This document shows, in pieces, positions 7,445 through 13,887 of a DNA stretch of 19,581 nt. The translations under genes and the position numbers were made by a program. Where the stretch lies: contig DASXNR010000411.1 of the NCBI GenBank assembly GCA_036494925.1, positions 1 to 19,581 on the forward strand, given 5' to 3'. The DNA is from JAMXLO01 sp036494925. Lineage in GTDB: Bacteria > Pseudomonadota > Alphaproteobacteria > Acetobacterales > Acetobacteraceae. Each line of letters opens with the position of its first letter. The stretch's first letter is position 1. The notes below the pieces were generated by a model. That model did no database searches and had not been told where the DNA came from. It worked only from the letters and a program-made list of their open reading frames with translations.

Positions 7445-7809
7445 CGCTGTTTCCGGGCTCCGAGCACCACCGGCTGGCCATGCGGCGTTGCCCGATGCGC
7501 TTCGGCCCACGCGTCCTTGCGCGCATGCAGCGCCGCGCGATCGGCGAGACCTTTCGACGTCGTCAGGCGCTCCAGCGCGGCCAGCCAGTGTTCGTAGTAG
7601 CGCGAGCCATCGTCGGGTTCGCCACGTTCCGCCGCCTGCCGCAGTTCGGCCGCGAGCGCGTCCGCCCATTCCGTCCAGGCGAAGCAACCGGCGCCGGAAA
7701 GCTGCACCGTCAACGCAAAGACCTGCGCCTGCCAGGGCGCGGCGAACACCGGGCCGGTGGCGTCGCGCGGCAGTCCGGGGAGGTCGGCAGCGCGGTCAGG
7801 TCGGCGCAA
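7441..7809 (-). CDS. Nitrile hydratase accessory (activator) protein
   Basis: This is a small protein of about 122 residues of the nitrile hydratase accessory family. Members act in metal insertion and maturation of the alpha subunit and resemble the N-terminal half of the beta subunit. Recognisable blocks are DLPGLPRDATGPVFAAPWQAQ, FAWTEWADALAAEL, DDGSRYYEHWLAALERL and HRATPHGQPV. No ATG fits the homologous start. TTG at 7809 does, with GGGAAGG five bases upstream, and it overlaps the end of the beta-subunit gene by 14 bases. Any longer ATG or GTG version would add about 47 low-complexity Arg/Ser residues antisense-like in composition. The stop overlaps the MBL gene start (ATGA). Position between beta subunit and hydrolase fits co-expression of enzyme and chaperone. 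Confidence 0.85.
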   Translation of the reverse strand: MRRPDRAADLPGLPRDATGPVFAAPWQAQVFALTVQLSGAGCFAWTEWADALAAELRQAAERGEPDDGSRYYEHWLAALERLTTSKGLADRAALHARKDAWAEAHRATPHGQPVVLGARKQR

Positions 7810-8455
7810 GGTAGCCTTCCCACAGGTCGAGATACACCGCGTCGCGCGGGTTGGCATGCTCGCCCCACACCTCGCGCGCCGCGAACCGCACCGCGTAGAG
7901 GTGCTGCGGCGCCTCGCCGAGGAACTGTGCGTTGGAGTCCGGGAACACATGCGCCCCGTGGAGGCGCTCGATCACGCCGACCTTCCCGCGCACATAGCGC
8001 GGCAGCCGTGTGTGGCCGGTCGGATGCATGTTTTTGGCACGCACCGGATCGCCCGGCTGGAAGCGCGGCTGCGCCGCGACCGAACGCAACTTCGGGCTGC
8101 CCTTTGCCCTGATCTCGGCCACCTTGTCGGCAGCAAGTGGCGGCGCAACCCTGGCAGAACCCGGGTCCGGCTTACCGCTGGCCAGCTCCGTCGGCGTGAT
8201 GAGACCGTGCTTCACGGCCAATGCGGTCAGGTTGGCATACCAGTGCTCGTAATAGCTCAGGCGGAGGTAGTCGGGCGCCGGAATCTGCTCCCGCTGATGC
8301 CGCGACGCATCGACGTTCCAGCGGCGCCAGGCGCCCACTGCAGACGAGGTGGCAAACATCCGCCCCTCCCAGTGTGCGTGAAACACCGGTTCGCTAGCAA
8401 CGTATCCAAGCGGTCCCATGCCGTGCATGCCGCCCATGTCATGCACGCCGTTCAT
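7796..8455 (-). CDS. Nitrile hydratase subunit beta
   Basis: This is the 219-residue beta subunit of nitrile hydratase, which with the alpha subunit hydrates nitriles to amides in the cytoplasm. It begins with the family signature MNGVHDMGGMHGMGPL. It then shows the HAHWEGRMFA segment, the YYEHWYANLTAL helix and a C-terminal SH3-like barrel with FQPGDPVRAKN, HTRLPRYVRGKVGVIERLHG and LYAVRFAAREVWGE...VYLDLWEGYL. The two Arg residues that usually contact the modified alpha-subunit cysteines are expected in the first third and in the RLPRYVRGK region, but I cannot align them precisely here. The ATG overlaps the alpha-subunit TGA by ATGA, so the two chains should be made in matched amounts. Confidence 0.95.
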   Translation of the reverse strand: MNGVHDMGGMHGMGPLGYVASEPVFHAHWEGRMFATSSAVGAWRRWNVDASRHQREQIPAPDYLRLSYYEHWYANLTALAVKHGLITPTELASGKPDPGSARVAPPLAADKVAEIRAKGSPKLRSVAAQPRFQPGDPVRAKNMHPTGHTRLPRYVRGKVGVIERLHGAHVFPDSNAQFLGEAPQHLYAVRFAAREVWGEHANPRDAVYLDLWEGYLAPT

Positions 8456-9072
8456 GGTGCCGCCACCATGGCGACACCGATCATCGCATCGCGCGACACC
8501 AGCGCAGCGAGCTGGTCCTCATCCATCGCTTCGGTTCCCGCCGGGCGTTCCGGCAGCACCAGGTAGCGGATCTCGGCGGTCGAGTCCCAGACGCGGACCT
8601 CGACATCGTCACCAACGTCCAGGCCCAGCTCCCGCAGGACGCCGCGCGGATCAATCACCGAGCGCGACCGGTAACCTGCCGATTTGTACCAAACCGGCGG
8701 CAGGCCCAGCACTGGCCACGGATAGCAGGAGCACAAGGTGCAGACGACCATGTTGTGGACGCTCGCGGTATTCTCCAGCGCCACCATGTGTTCGCCCTGA
8801 GTGCCGGTATAGCCAAGCTCGGCAATCGCAGCGCTGGCATCGGCGAGCAATCGCGCCTTGTAGGCCGGATCCGACCACGCACGCGCCACGACGCGGGCGC
8901 CGTTACGCGGTCCGATCTTGTTCTCATACATGTCGACGATGGCGTCCAGCGCCGCGGGATCGACCAGGCCCTTCTCGACCAGCAGCGATTCCAGCGCCTT
9001 CACGCGAAGTTCCATGTCGGACGGAACGTCCCCTTCCGCATGCTCATGGTCATGTCCGGAATGCGCGCTCAT
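8452..9072 (-). CDS. Nitrile hydratase subunit alpha, cobalt type
   Basis: The 206-residue catalytic subunit carries the metal claw C111-T-L-C114-S115-C116. Thr after the first Cys (CTLCSC) is the established mark of the cobalt-type enzymes; iron types have CSLCSC. Cys114 and Cys116 are the residues normally oxidised to sulfinic and sulfenic acid. The claw is followed by YPWPVLGLPPVWYKSAGYRSR, with Tyr where many homologues have Thr. The N-terminus is His-rich (HSGHDHEH), a possible metal-binding leader. The start at ATG 9072 is backed by a strong GGGAGGAGG site. It is the first gene of an overlapping alpha-beta-activator-MBL operon. No amidase or cobalt transporter gene is visible within the window, so the fate of the amide product is open. 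Confidence 0.95.
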   Translation of the reverse strand: MSAHSGHDHEHAEGDVPSDMELRVKALESLLVEKGLVDPAALDAIVDMYENKIGPRNGARVVARAWSDPAYKARLLADASAAIAELGYTGTQGEHMVALENTASVHNMVVCTLCSCYPWPVLGLPPVWYKSAGYRSRSVIDPRGVLRELGLDVGDDVEVRVWDSTAEIRYLVLPERPAGTEAMDEDQLAALVSRDAMIGVAMVAAP

Positions 9073-9475
9073 CGCGTACCGCCTCCTCCCGCCACTTATG
9101 GCCGGAACGCTACTGCTCTAATGTCGCGAGCGGCAAGCACACCTTGCCCAGGTTACCAGCCGCGATCAGCATCGCGCCCCGCAATCGGGAGAGCGCCGCC
9201 GTCGCTCTGCGCGTCGATGGCGCATTTCCTCCGGCAGTGAGGCTGTTGACATGCCGGCCGCCGGAAGCCGATCTCCGCAGCCGCAATACGTGACAGCACG
9301 AATACATTCCGGGCGAATTCTCTGCGGTCGGCTCACCGAATGGTGCGCCACGCGCTCGTGAATGCCATGACCAGCTCGTGAACAGCATGCGTGAAGATTC
9401 GGCGTCGTTCGGTCGATTAAGATTGCCTTAACCAAACTATCCGCAATGAACTGTGCCATCAGCCGTCGGAGACAC
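9073..9475. promoter_or_regulatory. Divergent non-coding region between nitrile hydratase operon and glgA
   Basis: These 400 bases hold no believable gene; open frames here lack coding character. The left end carries the nitrile hydratase Shine-Dalgarno and presumably its promoter. A TTGACA at 9246-9251 has no good -10 partner. Near glgA there are two direct copies of GCTCGTGAA (9354-9362 and 9374-9382), 20 bases apart, about two helical turns, and then an AT-rich stretch (about 9415-9445) that probably holds the glgA promoter. The repeat pair is a candidate regulator site. Confidence 0.4.
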
Positions 9476-10969
9476 ATGAAAGTTCTGTTCGCAACCAGCG
9501 AATTCGCCGACTTTGCCAAGGCTGGTGGATTGGGCGATGTGTCGGCGGGCCTGCCGCGCGCGCTGCTCCACCGCGACATCGATGTGCGCGTGCTGCTGCC
9601 GGCCTATCCGGAGGTGATCGCCAAGGCGAGCGACATCGCCGTGGTGGCGCATCTGCCAGGCCGGGCCGGCATCGAGCCCTGCTGCATCGGTGAGGCGCGG
9701 ACCGACGATGGCCTGATCCTGTACCTGGTGCTCGAGCCGTCGCTCTATCAGCGCACCGGAAGTCCGTATGCCGGCCCCGAAGGCCATGACTGGCCCGACA
9801 ATGATCTGCGCTTCGCGCGCCTGTCACTCGCCGCCGCCGAGATCGCCGCCGGGCGCGCCGGCATGAACTGGCAGCCCGATGTCCTGCACGTCAATGACTG
9901 GCCGGGCGGTCTCGCGCCTGCCTATCTGCGCTGGCAGGGCGCGCAGGTGCCGACGGTTTTGACCATCCACAACATTGCATACCAAGGTCTGTGCGAGCGG
10001 GAACGTATGACGGACCTCGGCATCCCGGAGTGCGCATTCCACATCAACGGCGTCGAGTTCCACGATCGGGTGTCCTTTCTCAAGGCCGGGCTGTTCTACG
10101 CTGACCACGTCTCGACCGTCAGTCCGACCTATGCGCGCGAGATCACCACCGAGGCGTTCGGCGCCGGTCTGCACGGCCTGACCAGCGGCATCGCCGCCGA
10201 GGGGCGGCTGTCCGGCATCGTCAACGGGATCGACGATACCTGGGACCCGCGCCGTGACCCGCATCTGCCGCACCATTTCGAGGCGGACGACCTGTCCGGC
10301 AAGCAGGCGAACGCCGATCTGGTGCGTACCGGGCTGTGCCTCAAGCATTCCGAGGGGCCGCTGTTCGGGGTGGTGTCGCGCCTGGTGCATCAGAAGGGGC
10401 TGGACATCGTCGCGGACACCGCCCGCGACATTGTGCGCGAGGGCGGGCAGATCGCCATCCTGGGACTGGGCGATCCCGACACCGAGCACATGCTGAGCAG
10501 GCTGGCGCGCAGCCATCGCGACAACATCGGCCTGCTGATCGGCTTCAACGAGCCGATGGCGCGGCGGATCGTCGCCGCCAGCGACTTCTGCCTGATGCCG
10601 TCGCGCTTCGAGCCGTGCGGGCTGACGCAGATGCAGGCACAGCGCTACGGGTCGCTGCCGATCGCGCATCGCACCGGCGGCCTGGCCGACACGATAGACG
10701 ACGGCGAGACCGGCTTTCTGTTCTCCGACCTGTCGGGTCAGGGGCTGTTCGGCGCCTGTCGCCGCGCCTTCGAGGCGTTCGACGATCCGGGCGTGCTGAG
10801 CGAGATGCGTCAGGCTGCGATGGCGCGCAGCTTCCATTGGTCGGGCGCCGCGGCGGAATACGAGCAGCTCTATGCGCGGCTGATCGGCCGGCGTCTGGCT
10901 CGGGTCGTGCCGGCAGCGCCGAGGCGACGCGCGCGGCCTGCGACGATGGAACTGCGGGCGGCCGCCTGA
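9476..10969 (+). CDS. glgA: Glycogen synthase (ADP-glucose type)
   Basis: The 497-residue GT5-family enzyme transfers glucose from ADP-glucose onto an alpha-1,4-glucan in the cytoplasm. The N-terminus MKVLFATSEFADFAKAGG continues LGDVSAGLP, containing the ADP-glucose-binding KxGGL motif (K15). Further blocks are DVLHVNDWPGGLAPAYL, TIHNIAYQG, VSTVSPTYAREI, GIVNGIDDTWDP, and the C-terminal catalytic region FGVVSRLVHQKGLD, SRFEPCGLTQMQAQRYGSLP, HRTGGLADTI. I chose ATG 9476, which has GGAGA five bases upstream and begins with the family MKVLFATSE. An ATG at 9446 would add ten unconserved residues. No other glg gene is adjacent, so it stands alone between the nitrile hydratase and LysR clusters. 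The final 30 residues are Arg/Ala-rich and unconserved. The stop codon is part of a palindrome shared with the convergent HAD gene. Confidence 0.95.
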   Translation: MKVLFATSEFADFAKAGGLGDVSAGLPRALLHRDIDVRVLLPAYPEVIAKASDIAVVAHLPGRAGIEPCCIGEARTDDGLILYLVLEPSLYQRTGSPYAGPEGHDWPDNDLRFARLSLAAAEIAAGRAGMNWQPDVLHVNDWPGGLAPAYLRWQGAQVPTVLTIHNIAYQGLCERERMTDLGIPECAFHINGVEFHDRVSFLKAGLFYADHVSTVSPTYAREITTEAFGAGLHGLTSGIAAEGRLSGIVNGIDDTWDPRRDPHLPHHFEADDLSGKQANADLVRTGLCLKHSEGPLFGVVSRLVHQKGLDIVADTARDIVREGGQIAILGLGDPDTEHMLSRLARSHRDNIGLLIGFNEPMARRIVAASDFCLMPSRFEPCGLTQMQAQRYGSLPIAHRTGGLADTIDDGETGFLFSDLSGQGLFGACRRAFEAFDDPGVLSEMRQAAMARSFHWSGAAAEYEQLYARLIGRRLARVVPAAPRRRARPATMELRAAA

Positions 10970-10979
10970 CCGTCAGGCG
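10963..10979. terminator. Palindrome spanning both stop codons of glgA and HAD genes
   Basis: CGCCTGA, a CCG spacer, then TCAGGCG form a perfect 7-bp stem with a 3-base loop. The TGA in the left arm is the glgA stop; the complement of TCA in the right arm is the HAD stop. It could act as a compact hairpin on both transcripts, but there is no U-tract, so intrinsic termination is uncertain. Confidence 0.45.
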
Positions 10980-11677
10980 CCCATCCGCTCCGCCAGTTCC
11001 GCGAAGCCGTCAACGACCAGATCGGTCGCGGGATCGGGTATCGGATCGGGCGGGCCGGCCGGTCCCCATTCATCGGGGCGGCGAACGAAGCAGGTGCGAT
11101 AGCCGACGCCCCTGGCGGCGTTCAGATCGAAGTTGTGGCATGCCACCATCAGGATGCCGGAGGGCGCCACCTGAAGCAGCTTCGCCGCCCGCTGGTAGGC
11201 CTCCGGCCGCGGCTTGTAGACGTCCAGCATCTCGCAGGAGATCACCGCGTCCCAGTGCAGGCCGTTGCAACGCGCGGTATCGATGATCAGCGCCACGCTG
11301 AGGATGGTGAACGACACCACGACGTAGCCGCGGCGCAGGCGCTCCAGCGCGGGCGGAAAATCCGCCCAGGCATCCAGCGTATGCCAGCGCCGGGCGATGG
11401 TGGCGCGCTCCGCATCGGAGAACATGCCAAGCCCGTGCTCACCGACAAGCTGTTCCAGCACCTCGTGATGCACATCGTCGATGTTGAACCCAGGACTGGT
11501 CTGGTAGGTCATGCGCTGTAGCGCGCGGCGGCGATACGCGTTCGTGATGTCGGTCCAGTCCCGATCGATGCCGTGCCGCGCCCCCACCTCGGCAAGCGCG
11601 GCACGAATGCCAGTGTGCCAATCCAGCACGGTGCCGCCGGTATCGAACGCCAGCGCCTTGATCCCCGACAGCGCCAT
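10973..11677 (-). CDS. HAD-superfamily hydrolase, haloacid dehalogenase type II-like
   Basis: The 234-residue protein is of the haloacid dehalogenase superfamily. Motif I is FDTGGTVLDW with the nucleophile D12. The second Asp found in phosphatases is replaced, as in L-2-haloacid dehalogenases. Motif II is VSFTILS near 121-127, motif III is K155 in VYKPRPEAY, and motif IV is HNFDLNAARG with D184. It therefore could hydrolyse a C-halogen bond, but HAD substrate assignments from sequence are unreliable and phosphatase activity is possible. ATG 11677 is preceded by AGAGGA, which overlaps the TAG stop of the upstream redoxin gene; the 9-base gap implies one transcript. It is convergent with glgA, separated by three bases. 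Confidence 0.85.
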   Translation of the reverse strand: MALSGIKALAFDTGGTVLDWHTGIRAALAEVGARHGIDRDWTDITNAYRRRALQRMTYQTSPGFNIDDVHHEVLEQLVGEHGLGMFSDAERATIARRWHTLDAWADFPPALERLRRGYVVVSFTILSVALIIDTARCNGLHWDAVISCEMLDVYKPRPEAYQRAAKLLQVAPSGILMVACHNFDLNAARGVGYRTCFVRRPDEWGPAGPPDPIPDPATDLVVDGFAELAERMGA

Positions 11678-11686
11678 CTCGGTCCT

Positions 11687-12331
11687 CTACAGTCCGCGCA
11701 ACACCGCCATCGTCTCCTCCGGTTCCGGGCGGCGGGTATAGTCCGGATCCGCCTCCGCCGACGCAACGGTACCGTCGCGCCGGATGACGATGCGCGCCGG
11801 CATCGACAGCCGCCAGCTGTCGTCCCCGTTGAATTTCGCCAGGTCGATGCCATTCGCCTGATACACCGCGATCAGATCGTCAGGCAGGCGGAACGCGAGC
11901 CCGTAGGCCTCGCCGACCTTGTTGTCGGGGTCGGTCAGGATCGGAAACGTCAGCTTGTGGCGTTCTGCGCCAGGTTTGGTGAACTCCTGCAACTGCGGCG
12001 ACAGCACGATCAGGCTCGCGCCCAGCGACTCGATCTCGGGAAGTACTGCTTGCAGAGCATCCAGCTCATGCCGGCAGTAGGGTCACCAGAAGCCGCGGAA
12101 CACACTCATCAGCACGGGGCCGCGCGCCGTCAGCGCCGACAGCGTCACCGCGTTGCCGTTCTGGTCGTCCAGCGTAAAGTCGGGTGCCTTGGCGCCCGGC
12201 TTGACCACACGGTCAAGGGCGCCAGAACCCCGCAATTGCTCGGTGGCGGCGTGCATGATGGCAAGTCGCTCAGGCGGAATCCGCTTCGCTGATGCTTCGC
12301 GCACCGCCGCAAGCTTCTCCTCGAGGCTCAT
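11687..12331 (-). CDS. Selenocysteine-containing peroxiredoxin-like (AhpC/TSA) protein, UGA read as Sec
   Basis: Read through one TGA (12085-12083), this gives a 214-residue thioredoxin-fold redoxin. Order: a helical N-terminus (MSLEEKLAAVREASAKRIPP), VVKPGAKAPDFTLDDQNGN, GPVLMSVFRGFW, residue 83 = TGA, then PYCRHELDALQAVLPEI, LIVLSPQ, and the C-terminal half LTFPILTDPDNKVGEAYGL through PARIVIRRDGTV. The family active site is RGxWCPxC, so TGA replaces exactly the peroxidatic Cys and C86 remains as resolving partner (UxxC). Frame, length and conservation continue normally past the TGA, and a SECIS-like hairpin follows it. I infer Sec insertion, giving a thiol/seleno peroxidase or reductase. 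The start at ATG 12331 has GGGAGAG four bases upstream; ATG 12355 is an alternative adding eight residues. It lies between a LysR gene and the HAD gene, in one transcription unit. Without Sec machinery in the genome it would be a pseudogene. Confidence 0.8.
12044..12085 (-). promoter_or_regulatory. Bacterial SECIS-like hairpin with in-frame UGA
   Basis: Numbering from the U of UGA: outer stem UACUGC (7-12) pairs with GCAGUA (37-42). A 2x2 internal loop (CG/AA) follows. The inner stem GCA (15-17) pairs with UGC (32-34), U18 is bulged, and GAGC (19-22) pairs with GCUC (28-31). The apical loop UGGAU is 23-27, with G at 24 and 25. E. coli fdhF has its bulged U at 17 and a critical G-U in the loop at 23-24, and bacterial SECIS rules place a G in the first two loop bases 16-37 nt after UGA. 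Both conditions are met. SelB would bind this hairpin and deliver Sec-tRNA. Confidence 0.75.
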
Positions 12332-12358
12332 GGAACTCTCCCGGATTGCGGACATTGG

Positions 12359-13266
12359 CTACACCATGGCCTCTGCCAGCCGTGCTTTCAACCGCGACGC
12401 CGCGAAATCGAGAAAGGCGCGCAGCTTGAGCGGCAGCGGGCCGCCACCGGTGAAGACAAGATGGACCGGCCAGGGCGGCGGCTCGAACGCCGCGAGCGCG
12501 ATGACCAGCGCACCATCGCGCAGTCCCGGCGCCGCCTGGTACGACAGCACGCGGGTGATCCCAAGCCCCGCGATCGCCGCGTCGACCGCCGCTTCCGCCG
12601 TGTTGACGACGAGCCGCGAGTGGATGCGCACGGAGGTCTCGGTCCGGCCTGCACCGAAACTCCATCGCTCGGGCGACATCAGCCCCTCGAAGGTGATGCA
12701 GTGATGGGTGGCAAGATCGTCGGGCGTCGTTGCCGGGCCATGCGCGGCGAGGTACGCCGGACTGGCACAGGTCACGCGACGGATCGCGCGATCCGCACCG
12801 CGACCAGGCTGCTGTCCGGCAATTCGCCGATCCGCAGCGCCAGATCGGCGTGCTCCTCCAGCAGATTGACCAGGCGATCTGCCAGCACCAGCCGAATATC
12901 GATGTCGGGATAGGCCTGCAGGAACCCGGTCACGACCGGCAGGACGTGCAGACGACCGAACACGACCGGCGCGGTGATCGCGAGATCGCCCTTCGGCGCG
13001 CTGTACTCGCCTGCAGCGGTGCGCTCGGCTGCCTCGATTTGTTCAAGAATTTGTCGGCACGCCGTAAGATAGGATTGGCCGGCGTCGGTCAAGGTCAGGC
13101 GACGGCTGGTGCGGTTGAACAGGCGGGTCTTCAAGTGAGCCTCGAGTTCGGCAACCTTGCGGCTGACGGTTGCCAGCGGCGTCCCAAGCCGCCGGGACGC
13201 TGCGGAAAGGCTGCCCGCCTCGGCGGCGGTCACCAGGATCGACATCGACTCCAGACGGTCCATCAT
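12359..13266 (-). pseudogene. LysR-family transcriptional regulator, split by a one-base frameshift
   Basis: The first part (13266-12772) has the LysR helix-turn-helix (MDRLESMSILVTAAEAGSLS, LATVSRKVAELEAHLKTRLF, RRLTLTDAGQSYL) and the start of the effector domain up to RIGELPDSSLVAVRIAR. There the frame ends SVA and TGA. In another frame the expected continuation appears at once: IRRVTCASPAYLAAHG through GLGITRVLSYQAAP to LRAFLDFAASRL. The total length, 908 bases, is one base short of 303 codons, and about 302 residues is normal for the family, so one base is missing near 12785-12790. As written, a GTG at 12775 overlaps the TGA (GTGA), so coupled synthesis of two half-proteins is conceivable but unlikely to be functional. 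It is divergent from the NTF2-like gene and upstream of the redoxin and HAD genes, the classical LysR position for autoregulation and control of neighbours. Confidence 0.8.
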
Positions 13267-13375
13267 CCGTTTCCGGATTCTGAGAGGATAACTTCCATTT
13301 CTACGGTCTGACAGCTCTTAATGGAAGGCACCAACTTCGCGCATCGTCGATGGGCTCGAACCAGGAGATTTCATC
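13267..13375. promoter_or_regulatory. LysR/NTF2-like divergent promoter with inverted repeat
   Basis: The gap holds an inverted repeat TTCCATT (13293-13299) and AATGGAA (13320-13326), with a 20-base spacer containing ACGGTCTGAC. The position between a LysR gene and its divergent target suggests an operator, though it is not the standard T-N11-A box. AGGAG before 13376 is the ribosome site of the NTF2-like gene. Confidence 0.45.
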
Positions 13376-13876
13376 ATGACCAGTGCAACCACGTCACCGG
13401 CTCTCTCGATCGCCCAGCGCCCTCCTCTGCCGCCGTTCACGCCCGAGACCGCCGCACAGAAGGTGCGTCTTGCCGAGGATGCCTGGAACACCCGCGATCC
13501 GGCCCGCGTCGCGCTTGCCTACACCGAGGACGGCCGATGGCGGAACCGCGCCGAGTTCGTGCGAGGCCGCGCCGCCATCGAGGCGTTCCTGACGCGCAAA
13601 TGGCAACGCGAACTCGACTACCGCCTGATCAAGGAAGTCTGGGCGTTTCGCGACAATCGCATCGCCGTGCGCTTCGCCTATGAGTGGCACGACAACAGCG
13701 GCAACTGGTTCCGCAGCTACGGCAACGAGAACTGGGAGTTCGACGAGCAGGGGCTGATGCGACTGCGCATCGCCAGCATCAACGACCTGCCGATCGCGGC
13801 AGGCGAGCGCAAGTACCACTGGCCGCTCGGCCGGCGCCCGGACGATCACCCGGGGCTGAGCGAGCTTGGTCTGTGA
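13376..13876 (+). CDS. NTF2-like protein, DUF1348 / SnoaL-type fold
   Basis: The 166-residue protein is of the nuclear transport factor 2-like superfamily, DUF1348 group. Blocks KVRLAEDAWNTRDPARVALAY, RWRNRAEFVRGRAAIEAFL, WQRELDYRLIKEVWAF, IAVRFAYEWHDNSGNWFRSYGNENW and a C-terminal RKYHWPLGRRPDDHPGL are typical. The group forms a small cone-shaped barrel used for ligand binding, isomerisation or hydration; no activity is established for this subgroup that I can name. A clear AGGAG precedes the ATG at 13376. It is first in a co-directional set of three genes, with the PNPOx-fold gene starting 11 bases after its stop, and is divergent from the broken LysR gene, its likely regulator. Confidence 0.85.
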   Translation: MTSATTSPALSIAQRPPLPPFTPETAAQKVRLAEDAWNTRDPARVALAYTEDGRWRNRAEFVRGRAAIEAFLTRKWQRELDYRLIKEVWAFRDNRIAVRFAYEWHDNSGNWFRSYGNENWEFDEQGLMRLRIASINDLPIAAGERKYHWPLGRRPDDHPGLSELGL

Positions 13877-13887
13877 TGGAGGCCACA

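Noticed and set aside
7445..7687. N-terminal extension of the MBL hydrolase to 7687
   Set aside because: It covers the activator gene in another frame; the ATGA overlap and family N-terminus both support the start at 7444.
9246..9274. TTGACA as a sigma-70 promoter for glgA
   Set aside because: The base run at the proper -10 distance (CGATCT) does not match, and the site is more than 200 bases from the gene.
9824..10837. Long minus-strand frame inside glgA
   Set aside because: Antisense shadow of the glycogen synthase gene; no domain signature.
10336..11286. Long plus-strand frame overlapping the end of glgA and the HAD gene
   Set aside because: Its translation is Arg/Ala/Pro-rich low-complexity typical of an out-of-frame reading of GC-rich genes, and both overlapped genes have firm homology.
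12083..12355. A separate 90-residue gene ending at the TGA, with a second gene starting at 12007
   Set aside because: Together they form one continuous redoxin domain; the segment between them (PYCRHELDALQAVLPEIES) is conserved coding sequence in the same frame, so the TGA is internal.
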